DNA from: Deltaproteobacteria bacterium
GTDB taxonomy: Bacteria > Myxococcota_A > UBA9042 > DTJE01
Length of the DNA: 12,264 nucleotides
Reading direction: 5' to 3'
Assembly (NCBI GenBank): GCA_016784945.1
Contig: JADHTP010000070.1
Span: 1 to 12,264 of the forward strand
The notes under the pieces were generated by a model. The model did no database searches. It was given only the letters and a program-made list of their open reading frames with translations, and was not told the DNA's origin. This document shows positions 6,101 through 12,264 of this stretch, one piece after another. The position numbers and the translations under genes were made by a program. Within the stretch, counting starts at the first letter, position 1. Each line of letters starts with the position of its first letter.

Positions 6101-7711
6101 TCAATCGGCGGAAGCGACCACGGTGACGGGGATCAGGTAGTCGAATCCCCCATCGGAACGTCGGAGGGGTCGGGCCGAACGAAAGTGCCTCGCCGTCTCG
6201 AGGTTGGGTTCGGGAATGCGGACGGCCAGGGCCTGAAGGAACTCCAGCAGCAGTTCAACCGGGACGGCCGGTCGCACCACCAGGTGCATGGATGAACCGG
6301 GGTTTTGGGCCTCCAGTTCCATGGCGGCCCGGTACGCCGCGCGCAGGTCACGTTCCTGGCCCGAAAAGGCCTTGCCCAGCTCGGCCGTTCGCTTCTGCCC
6401 TCCCAGGTCGAAACCGGCGACAAAGGAAGACAGCGTGGCCTCGATGGCGGGTTTGGTGCCGAACTGGGTCCGCGCGCCCGTGGAGTCCAGCATGATCCGC
6501 CGCGTCACCCGGTAGTTGATGGGTACAAAGGTAGGCACCGAACGACCCACGGCGGTCGTGGCCACCAGTGGGATGGCATCGGAGGCCGCCAGGATGGCCT
6601 CCAGGACCTCGAACAACTCCTTGACCGTCGTGGACTGGTCCACGACAAGGGCACAGATCGGCACCTTGCCCAGCTTGTGGACCTTGCGGGCCTTGATGGC
6701 TTCGCGAACCACGTAGAAGGCGCTGTCACTCACGTGGGGCTTCCGCAAGTCCATCATGGGCGAAACGATGGTCGCCTCGCTCTTTCGGACGCCCGGTCCC
6801 ATGACCGGCTGGTCCCAGATGCCCAGTCGTCCGGCCGTGAGGACCAGGGACCAGGGCGGCGTCAGGTTCACACCCACGCCACGGAAGGATCGGGGCAGCA
6901 TGGCCCCCAGCAGGTCGCCGGCGCCCACGTCGGGCATGGGCAGGGCCAGGCTCCGGCTCTCCAGCAGTGCGCCGGCTTCCTTGCAGGATGATCGGAACGC
7001 CGCATCGGCCGGCCTGTTCCGCGTGCAATCATCCACCCGGTCCAGCAACCGGTTGCGCGCTTCCACCAGGACCGCCCCCGTAGAAGCCCTGTCCGTGAGG
7101 GTACATCCCACCAGCGAACGGGCGACCTTGCCGAACATGTGGGCCATGACCGGTTCGGCCGAGGCAAACAGCTGGGCCAGGGCGCCAATGCCCACCAGGG
7201 CGGCCGAATCGGAAAAGAAGCCACCGCTGGTGCCCACGGCCTCCACCGCCGCGAAGCCCTCGCAGGACGGGGACGCCAGGAAGTCCAGCAACGACAGGGC
7301 CCCTGACGTGTGGCCGGCCCATTCGGGCGCCGCTGAAAGCGCCTTCGCATCGGCCTTCAGGGCGGCAATGGCCTGACCCCGGTCCAGTCCGATCTTGTCC
7401 AAGAATCCGTCCATTCCCGGCGGGAAGGCGGCCAGGGCCTGAATACCCGCCTTGAGCGCCAGGGCCCGCACCTCGTAACCGCCGGTGGTTTTCCCCTGGT
7501 CAGGCGTCATGCTCCTCACGGCCCGCGTCGCACGGATGCAGGCGTCGCCATAGTCGCAAGCCACGAGAGCCGTCTTCCATTCGTCCAGGGAGGAGGTCCC
7601 CTTGCCGCAACCCGCCAAGCCCAGGGCACCGATGGCCAGAACCGTCACGCAAATCCGCGCCGGCCCGCGCATCCCAACCGCCCTGCCCGAAGCGTCTCCA
7701 GATCTCTTCAT
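6101..7711 (-). CDS. Large lipoprotein of unknown function with two ExbD-like segments
   Basis: This gene encodes 536 aa. The signal peptide is long, with a hydrophobic core and a canonical lipobox LAGC (Cys35), so the product is lipid-anchored. The ATG at 7711 is preferred because GAGGG lies about 6 nt upstream; Met14 is a possible alternative start. The N-terminal half is Ala/Leu-rich and helical, with scattered cysteines that could pair in the periplasm. Two segments in the C-terminal half share a strand-turn-helix pattern: residues about 353-374 (CALVVDQSTTVKELFEVLEA) and about 475-496 (MHLVVRPAVPVELLLEFLQA). They resemble the periplasmic domain of ExbD/TolR proteins, but the resemblance is weak and there is no N-terminal ExbD transmembrane region. 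It is transcribed divergently from the phosphoesterase gene 129 bp away. I do not recognise the family. Confidence 0.85.
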   Translation of the reverse strand: MKRSGDASGRAVGMRGPARICVTVLAIGALGLAGCGKGTSSLDEWKTALVACDYGDACIRATRAVRSMTPDQGKTTGGYEVRALALKAGIQALAAFPPGMDGFLDKIGLDRGQAIAALKADAKALSAAPEWAGHTSGALSLLDFLASPSCEGFAAVEAVGTSGGFFSDSAALVGIGALAQLFASAEPVMAHMFGKVARSLVGCTLTDRASTGAVLVEARNRLLDRVDDCTRNRPADAAFRSSCKEAGALLESRSLALPMPDVGAGDLLGAMLPRSFRGVGVNLTPPWSLVLTAGRLGIWDQPVMGPGVRKSEATIVSPMMDLRKPHVSDSAFYVVREAIKARKVHKLGKVPICALVVDQSTTVKELFEVLEAILAASDAIPLVATTAVGRSVPTFVPINYRVTRRIMLDSTGARTQFGTKPAIEATLSSFVAGFDLGGQKRTAELGKAFSGQERDLRAAYRAAMELEAQNPGSSMHLVVRPAVPVELLLEFLQALAVRIPEPNLETARHFRSARPLRRSDGGFDYLIPVTVVASAD

Positions 7712-7840
7712 GTGAGCCCTCGAAGTTCGAAACCGTCCGGGCCGCCCAATCAAGGACCGAGCGTCACGTTTTGCGCTGTCTCGGGCCCGGATGATATCAT
7801 GTTCCGACCCGCTGCCGGCGGGACCGACCAAAGAGGAACC
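7712..7840. other. Divergent promoter region between the unknown lipoprotein and the phosphoesterase
   Basis: This 129-bp gap lies between opposed starts. It contains a fairly good rightward promoter (7771-7800), including the palindrome ATGATATCAT. For the leftward lipoprotein gene, TTGATT is present on the minus strand, but no good -10 follows at the proper distance. GAGGG next to 7711 and AGAGGA at 7832-7837 are the two ribosome binding sites. Confidence 0.55.
7771..7800 (+). promoter_or_regulatory. Sigma-70-like promoter candidate for the phosphoesterase/CAP operon
   Basis: TTGCGC (7771-7776) and TATCAT (7795-7800) are spaced by 18 bp. The -10 matches the consensus at five of six positions and the -35 at four. 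The start would fall about 34 nt before the ATG at 7841. The -10 lies within the perfect palindrome ATGATATCAT (7791-7800), so the mirrored strand also carries a TATCAT. Confidence 0.45.
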
Positions 7841-8947
7841 ATGGCCGCCCGGAAGGAGATGAAGATCGTCGTGTCGGACCTCCACCTCGGCGTGGGCACG
7901 CTGCCGGGCCAGGTGAATCCCTACGAGGATTTCCACCAGGACGACCGCTTCACCGAATTGATCGCGCACTATTCGAAAGGGGAATACGCCGGACTGCCGG
8001 TGGAGCTGATCATCAACGGCGATTTTCTGGATCTCCTCAAGGTGCCCTACCGGGGTGCCTTCGTCACGGAGGTCACAGAGGACATTTCCCTGGAAAAGGT
8101 CAGGCGCTGTATTCGCGGCCATCCCCGGGTTTTCGACGCACTCGCCGAGTTCCTGAAGAACCCCATGCACCGGTTGACCTACATCGTGGGCAACCACGAC
8201 CTCGACGTGGCCTTTTCGCGGGTTCAGGGCATGATGCTGGCCCGACTGGGAACCAACGAAGACCAGGACCGGGTCCAGTTCCTGACGGACCAGGAATTCT
8301 ACCGGCTCCCTGGCGGCGTAGTGGTCACCCACGGTCACATGTTCGAAGAAATCAATCGCACCGAATCCGGTGCCCCGATCCGGACCCTGGAGGATGGTCA
8401 GGACGTGGTCAACATGCCCTGGGGCAGCCTGTTCTTTTCCAACGTGCTGGCCCCGGTCAAGGCGGAAAGACCCGTCATCGACCTGGTCCATCCCCTGTCG
8501 TCGTTCATCCTGTGGGGACTGGTGTTCGACGTGCGCTTCACCCTGAGAATCCTGTGGAACATGGCGCGGTTCTTCATCACCACGAGGCTGAAGACAATCT
8601 ATGTCCGCCAGATGGACATCATCAAGACCCTCAAGATCCTCGGGGAAGAGGTCGCGTTCTACAACAACCTGGAAAGGCGCGCTTCCCGGCTCCTGAGGTC
8701 CGCGGACGAGATCACGGCCCTCATCGTGGGCCACAGCCATGAAGCCGCCGTGAAGCGGTTTCCCCACAACAAGGTTTATGTGAACACCGGCACCTGGATC
8801 CAGATGGTCAGCCTGAGCCTGCCGAACTTGGGAACCACGAACCGTCTGACCTATGCGGAAGTGGACTACCGCGAAACCGGGCCCCCGTCCGTGCGCCTGC
8901 TCAGGTGGCGGGGCAAAATGCGAACACACGAGGAACTGGTGGTATGA
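7841..8947 (+). CDS. Calcineurin-like metallophosphoesterase
   Basis: This 368-residue protein is a dinuclear-metal phosphoesterase. All five metal-binding blocks are visible in order: SDLHLG (Asp13, His15), NGDFLD (Asp61), GNHD (Asn118-His119), THGHMFE (His164, His166) and GHSHEA (His298, His300). The order and the DLHLG opening resemble UDP-2,3-diacylglucosamine diphosphatase LpxH and relatives. However, it is about 130 residues longer, with an insertion at about 170-290 containing a hydrophobic stretch (FILWGLVFDVRFTLRILW) that could associate with membrane. There is no signal peptide, so a cytoplasmic site is likely. ATG 7841 is chosen over upstream in-frame starts because AGAGGA sits 4 nt before it and the first block follows at once. 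Its TGA overlaps the ATG of the next gene (ATGA), so the two are probably translationally coupled. The substrate is unproven. Confidence 0.9.
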   Translation: MAARKEMKIVVSDLHLGVGTLPGQVNPYEDFHQDDRFTELIAHYSKGEYAGLPVELIINGDFLDLLKVPYRGAFVTEVTEDISLEKVRRCIRGHPRVFDALAEFLKNPMHRLTYIVGNHDLDVAFSRVQGMMLARLGTNEDQDRVQFLTDQEFYRLPGGVVVTHGHMFEEINRTESGAPIRTLEDGQDVVNMPWGSLFFSNVLAPVKAERPVIDLVHPLSSFILWGLVFDVRFTLRILWNMARFFITTRLKTIYVRQMDIIKTLKILGEEVAFYNNLERRASRLLRSADEITALIVGHSHEAAVKRFPHNKVYVNTGTWIQMVSLSLPNLGTTNRLTYAEVDYRETGPPSVRLLRWRGKMRTHEELVV

Positions 8948-10014
8948 CTGCACCTGGAACGAGACTCGCGCGGGCCGTCACAGGCGCCGCGTTCCTGATG
9001 GGCGCCCTGGCCGGGTGCAGTGGCGACTCCTGCGCCATTTTAGGGACCTGCGGCACGGGCGTGGACGTGGCCACCCTGTTCGACAGGTTCCAGGGAGACC
9101 CTGGCCCGGGCACACCCGAATTGTCCCTGGTGGAAGTGCCCGTGGATCCCAACCAGGGCCACTTCCCCCCCGACGCCACGCCCCAGCAGATCGCCGCCCT
9201 CAAGGCGCTGAACCGCTACCGGGTAGCTTCCGGCCTGGGGCCGGTGGACGAACACGAATCCCTCAACGCCGCGGCCCAGAGCCACGCGGAATTCATCGTC
9301 ACCCACTGCCAGGACTACAAGAACGAAGGCATCAGCGTGCACCAGCAGAACCCCGACTGGGACGGCTTCACCGGCAAGAACGCCTGGAACAGGACGTCAC
9401 ACTTCGGGTACAAGACCAATGGCGTGGCCGAGGTGATCGGGTTCGTCAACAACCCGGAAAAGGCCGTGGACGGATGGATGGGGACCCTCTACCACCGCCT
9501 GCCTCTGCTGGATCCAGCCACCATCGAGGTGGGCTACGGGAACTCCGGAATCGGGGGTGGGACCTGCACCTACCCGCTGTACAAGAAGGCCGATGTCATG
9601 GATCTGGCCTACGGGTTCGTGGAAAACGACGCGGTGGTGGTCTACCCACCGGACGGGGCCGAGGACGTGCCGCGGGCCTTCGACGGCTACGAGAGCCCCC
9701 AGCCGCCCAAACCGCCGAACGGCTACCCATCCGGGACCATCATCACCGTCCAGTTCGGCAAGTCCATCGGCTTCAAGGTGCTGGGTCATCACCTGCTGGA
9801 GAACGCGACCGACCCTGTGGAACATCGGTTCCTCGCCCCCTTTGCCGACGAAACCCACGACGTCATGCAGGACCCGAACTCGTCCATGGCCAACAACAAC
9901 GTCACCCTGTACGCCCACGAACCCCTGAAGCCGGGAACCTCGTACCGGGCCATCATCGACCTGGAAAGGGGCGGCAAGCCCCTGCATATCGAGACGAATT
10001 TCGTAACGAAGTAG
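8944..10014 (+). CDS. CAP/SCP-domain lipoprotein (YkwD-like)
   Basis: This 356-residue secreted lipoprotein has signal peptide lipobox LAGC (Cys25). The CAP fold (about 80-215) shows LNRYRVASGLGPV (from Leu89), AAQSHAEFI with His114, GVAEVI with Glu163 and LYHRLPLLDP with His184, then EVGYG. These are the hallmark residues of bacterial CAP proteins. Bacterial CAP proteins are extracytoplasmic and mostly of unknown biochemical role. The C-terminal part (about 235-356) starts YPPDGAEDVP and reads ITVQFGKSIGFKVLG, resembling an SbsA/Big-type immunoglobulin-like domain. The start overlaps the phosphoesterase stop by 4 bp, with GAGGA 9 nt upstream, which fixes ATG 8944 over earlier in-frame codons. 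Only 10 bp separate its stop from that of the convergent symporter gene. No catalytic activity can be claimed. Confidence 0.9.
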   Translation: MTAPGTRLARAVTGAAFLMGALAGCSGDSCAILGTCGTGVDVATLFDRFQGDPGPGTPELSLVEVPVDPNQGHFPPDATPQQIAALKALNRYRVASGLGPVDEHESLNAAAQSHAEFIVTHCQDYKNEGISVHQQNPDWDGFTGKNAWNRTSHFGYKTNGVAEVIGFVNNPEKAVDGWMGTLYHRLPLLDPATIEVGYGNSGIGGGTCTYPLYKKADVMDLAYGFVENDAVVVYPPDGAEDVPRAFDGYESPQPPKPPNGYPSGTIITVQFGKSIGFKVLGHHLLENATDPVEHRFLAPFADETHDVMQDPNSSMANNNVTLYAHEPLKPGTSYRAIIDLERGGKPLHIETNFVTK

Positions 10015-10024
10015 TGTGCCGGTC

Positions 10025-11845
10025 CTACAGGACCTTGGTCACCTTGATCGGGTTTTTCGGGTCCAGGAGTCCCCGCTTCAGCAGGTCCTCCCCCACTTCG
10101 ATGACGCCCGGCTCGGATCCGTTCCCGGACAGGATGGCGTGAACCGATTTCAGGCCGCCGTACCACCAGCGGCGGTCCGACAGGTAGAGGTGGTCCCCCG
10201 GATCGGCGGCGATGGTTTCGGCGTCGGCAGGGGACAGGCGCACCGCCCCTTCTTCCGCCACGGAACGGACGGGGATCAGGAGGGTGGAACCGGGGCGCAG
10301 GTTGGGTTCGCTTCCCTTGAACAGGCGCATCAGGTCCTTCCGGGGCGACACAGTCAGGCCGCACAGGTCCCGGGTGGGGGCCGAACGGTCCAGCAGCGAG
10401 GTCACCACGCCAATCCCCAGGCTCATGGCCATCCCGTACAGGGCCCGCATGAACTTGAACGCATGGTGGTATTCGCCCCCCGGGTCCACGCCGTGGGCAA
10501 AGGGCGTAATCACAGCGGGCACGAAGAACGAAAAGGCGATGGCTGCGGCCCCGCCCACCATGGTGGCCACCGCGGCGCGGGCCGTGAATCGCTTCCACAG
10601 GAAACCCAGGAGGATCACGCTGACCAGGGGCGGCGTGATGGCCGCCGTGAAGGTGGCGTGGGCCGAATAGATGGAATCGAACTGCATGTACACCGGGACC
10701 AGGGACAGCCCCACGATGGAGGCGACGATGGACGCGTAGCGGGCAATGGAAAGATAGTGCCGGTCCGCCGCCTTGGGTCGGACATAGGGTCGCCAGACAT
10801 CGTTCACGAAGATGGCGCTCACCGCATTGATCAGGGAGTCCACCGTGGACATGAGTGCGGCGATGAGGGCCGCGATGATGAAGCCGAACACGCCGGGGTT
10901 GCACAGGAAGTCCGTCACCTGGATGAACACGTCCCGGGGTGCCAGGTTCTCCATGAGGCCCAGGTTCACCAGGGCGGTCCCGAGCCAGCCCGCGTTGGAC
11001 ACGGCGATGGCGGTCAGCGGCATGAGGATCAGAACAATGGTGAAGACCGCGCGCCGTCCGTCCTTTTCGGTCCTGACCGACAGGAAACGCATGATCAGGC
11101 CCTGGTTCAGGAAATAGAAGGCCGCCGTGTTGGCCACCCCGTCCTGCCAGAAGATCCCCACGGCGGAAAAGTCCGCCGGTTCGTTCAAGGGGCTGAATGC
11201 GGTCTTGTGGTCCTTGGGCAGGGCGTCCCAGAAGATGTCGAATCCCCCAATGTAGTCCAGTCCCAGGAAGAACAGGAAGAACCCCGCGAAGATCAGGAGG
11301 AAGCCCTGAATGAGGTCGGTCATGATGACCGACGTCTGGCCGCCGAAGGTCACGTACACGGCGGTCACCACGGCGATGACCACGGCCCAGCCGAAAACGG
11401 ACCAGGGGATCAGGCCGTTGAGGGCGACGCCGAGGGTGAAGAAATTGATGCCGATGTAGCCCACCATGTAGACCAGCAGCAGCACGGTGATGACCACCCG
11501 GGTCACCGTCCCGAAACGCCGTTCCATGTACTCGGGGATGGACTGCACCCGGGAGTAGTAGATGATGGGGAACCACCCGAACAGCCACAGGGGGATCAGG
11601 GCCCAGTCGTTCAGGTAGGACTGGGTGGACGCGAACCCGAATTCGTAGGCCACGGCCGAATACTTAACGAAGCTGTAGGATCCCACCACCATGGAGGCGC
11701 AGGACATGGCGATGAGCCACCAGGAGAACCTCTGGCCCCCGAAGAAGAAGTCCTTGGTGGTGGTGGCGTACTTGCCGAAAAAGGCGCCGAATCCCAGGAT
11801 GAACAGGAAATAACCGATGAGGATGACGGTGTCGATCGTGGTCAT
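10025..11845 (-). CDS. Sodium:solute symporter family protein (SSS)
   Basis: This 606-residue polytopic inner-membrane protein belongs to the SSS family, which couples sodium entry to uptake of sugars, amino acids, carboxylates or related solutes. The first helix starts at residue 6. FFFGGQRFSWWLIAMSCASM (33-52), RVQSIPEYMERRF (99-111) and the helix AALMSTVDSLINAVSAIF are typical of the family. Ser333-Thr334 in that helix occupy the site where SSS transporters bind the conserved sodium ion. About 13 helices are expected, ending near residue 485. A soluble tail of roughly 118 residues follows, longer than in many members, with a charged, beta-rich look (LRPGSTLLIPVRS). The ATG at 11845 has only a weak GGCGGC upstream, 10 nt after the stop of the small upstream gene, so translation may depend on coupling. 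The substrate is not identifiable. Confidence 0.92.
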   Translation of the reverse strand: MTTIDTVILIGYFLFILGFGAFFGKYATTTKDFFFGGQRFSWWLIAMSCASMVVGSYSFVKYSAVAYEFGFASTQSYLNDWALIPLWLFGWFPIIYYSRVQSIPEYMERRFGTVTRVVITVLLLVYMVGYIGINFFTLGVALNGLIPWSVFGWAVVIAVVTAVYVTFGGQTSVIMTDLIQGFLLIFAGFFLFFLGLDYIGGFDIFWDALPKDHKTAFSPLNEPADFSAVGIFWQDGVANTAAFYFLNQGLIMRFLSVRTEKDGRRAVFTIVLILMPLTAIAVSNAGWLGTALVNLGLMENLAPRDVFIQVTDFLCNPGVFGFIIAALIAALMSTVDSLINAVSAIFVNDVWRPYVRPKAADRHYLSIARYASIVASIVGLSLVPVYMQFDSIYSAHATFTAAITPPLVSVILLGFLWKRFTARAAVATMVGGAAAIAFSFFVPAVITPFAHGVDPGGEYHHAFKFMRALYGMAMSLGIGVVTSLLDRSAPTRDLCGLTVSPRKDLMRLFKGSEPNLRPGSTLLIPVRSVAEEGAVRLSPADAETIAADPGDHLYLSDRRWWYGGLKSVHAILSGNGSEPGVIEVGEDLLKRGLLDPKNPIKVTKVL

Positions 11846-11855
11846 TCTGCCGCCA

Positions 11856-12056
11856 TCAGATGACTGGTCCCAGGAACTGGAAAAAACCCTGGATCGTCAG
11901 GTAGCCCAGGAACACCACCACCAGCAGCACGAACTCGCCCATCTCCCCTCTCCTGAACGACCAGGTCCGGTGCCTGAATCCCATGTACAGCCCGAAAAAG
12001 AAGATCAGGAATCCCACCATGAACTGGTAGGCGAAGGCGGCGTCGGAACCGGTCAT
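11856..12056 (-). CDS. Small two-helix membrane protein paired with the SSS symporter
   Basis: This 66-residue protein has two hydrophobic helices, about 8-26 (AYQFMVGFLIFFFGLYMGF) and about 41-62 (FVLLVVVFLGYLTIQGFFQF). A short basic loop lies between them (RHRTWSFRRGE), which the positive-inside rule puts in the cytoplasm. It precedes the symporter gene with a 10-bp gap on the same strand, so the two are very likely cotranscribed. Known SSS transporters often have a small membrane partner encoded next door (YhdT with PanF, YjcH with ActP, DUF4212 proteins). This one occupies the same genetic position but I cannot assign it to any of those families. GGGG 5 nt before the ATG at 12056 serves as ribosome binding site. 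A role as accessory subunit is inferred from context. Confidence 0.75.
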   Translation of the reverse strand: MTGSDAAFAYQFMVGFLIFFFGLYMGFRHRTWSFRRGEMGEFVLLVVVFLGYLTIQGFFQFLGPVI

Positions 12057-12167
12057 GTCAACCCCATGCCCTTCACTGCGGCGGTCGCGGTCATTGAATC
12101 ACATGGGTGGCGGGGGGGCAAGGGAGGGTCCATGGTTGATGTGTAGTTGCGTTCACGTTCACGGAAC

Positions 12168-12199
12168 AAGGGGGGTCATAGGGGGGCTGCGCCCCCCTT
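12168..12199. other. GC-rich hairpin with two alternative pairings
   Basis: GGGGGGC (12181-12187) pairs perfectly with GCCCCCC (12191-12197) across a 3-nt loop, and A12180/T12198 can extend the stem to 8 bp. An upstream AAGGGGGG (about 12169-12176) can instead pair with CCCCCCTT, so two stems compete for the same C-run. No T-run follows, so a rho-independent terminator is unlikely. It may be an intergenic palindromic repeat. Confidence 0.5.
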
Positions 12200-12226
12200 G
12201 AGTAAGAGAAGCGCAAATCGCAGGGA

Positions 12227-12261
12227 AGTCCATAGTCGATAGTCAATAGTCCATGGTTCGT
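12227..12261. repeat. Degenerate 7-bp-period repeat array 4
   Basis: AGTCCAT, AGTCGAT, AGTCAAT and AGTCCAT follow in exact 7-bp phase, then the diverged GGTTCGT. The first unit plus three bases (AGTCCATAGT) is identical to part of array 3. The array ends close to the window edge and may continue beyond it. Confidence 0.75.
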
Positions 12262-12264
12262 CTG

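Larger units (their letters stand above)
12057..12264. other. Non-coding right edge upstream of the symporter operon
   Basis: This 208-bp stretch should contain the promoter of the leftward membrane-protein/symporter operon, but no convincing hexamer pair was found. It holds short repeats (GGTCCAT GGTTGAT near 12127; GTTCAC twice near 12150), a GC-rich hairpin (12168-12199) and heptamer array 4. No coding region with a ribosome binding site is visible to the window edge. Confidence 0.6.

Noticed and set aside
5786..6295. Plus-strand open frame of 169 codons downstream of the OmpA gene
   Set aside because: There is no ribosome binding site and no recognisable domain, and it overlaps the end of the lipoprotein gene on the other strand.
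7712..7840. Upstream in-frame GTG/ATG starts for the phosphoesterase
   Set aside because: They would place the promoter candidate inside the coding sequence and abut the divergent gene. AGAGGA before ATG 7841 is the better start.
7712..8953. N-terminal extension of the minus-strand lipoprotein frame to about 950 aa
   Set aside because: The extension runs antisense through the metallophosphoesterase gene. The real start at 7711 has a ribosome binding site and a lipoprotein signal peptide.
10016..11863. A 615-codon open frame on the plus strand across the symporter gene
   Set aside because: It is antisense to a clear SSS transporter. Its translation is His/Gly/Asp-rich without domains, as expected from the opposite strand of GC-rich codons.
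12168..12199. Rho-independent terminator
   Set aside because: The hairpin is strong but no T-run follows on either strand, and it lies upstream of the leftward operon rather than after a known gene.

Overview
The window is GC-rich, densely coding bacterial DNA, most likely chromosomal and from a Myxococcota / former Deltaproteobacteria lineage. The evidence is a C-terminal tail of MYXO-CTERM type, an OmpA protein with four thrombospondin type-3 repeats, several lipoproteins (one with a long Asp/Pro/Gly linker), and an ABC ATPase of the GldA/ABC-2 kind. The lineage is an inference; no rRNA or other phylogenetic marker is present. No tRNA, rRNA, insertion sequence, prophage or CRISPR array was seen.

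Layout. 1-615 (minus) is the N-terminal 205 codons of an ABC transporter ATPase that runs off the left edge. 616-831 is a divergent intergenic region with a 7-bp-period repeat array and a 14-bp palindrome. 832-3389 (plus) is a probable two-gene operon: a peptide-N-glycosidase F-like lipoprotein with an extra N-terminal domain, then an alpha/beta hydrolase. 3393-3888 holds a second heptamer array joined directly to a 5'-truncated beta-helix gene remnant with a MYXO-CTERM-like tail. 3996-5729 (plus) is an OmpA/TSP3 outer-membrane protein. 5730-6100 carries a third heptamer array and a doubtful small ORF with a ribbon-helix-helix look. 6101-7711 (minus) is a large lipoprotein of unknown function. 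Divergent from it, 7841-10014 (plus) is a translationally coupled pair: a calcineurin-like metallophosphoesterase and a CAP/SCP-domain lipoprotein. 10025-12056 (minus) is a two-gene operon: a 66-residue two-helix membrane protein followed by a sodium:solute symporter. 12057-12264 is non-coding, with further heptamer repeats and a strong GC hairpin.

Most products act in the envelope: transport (ABC ATPase, SSS symporter), outer-membrane anchoring to peptidoglycan (OmpA), and exported or lipid-anchored proteins (PNGase-like, CAP, unknown lipoprotein, MYXO-CTERM remnant). They do not form one recognisable pathway. The most unusual feature is the family of degenerate 7-bp-period repeats in at least four intergenic gaps. 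One array abuts the broken end of a gene, and another contains the stop codon of a small ORF.
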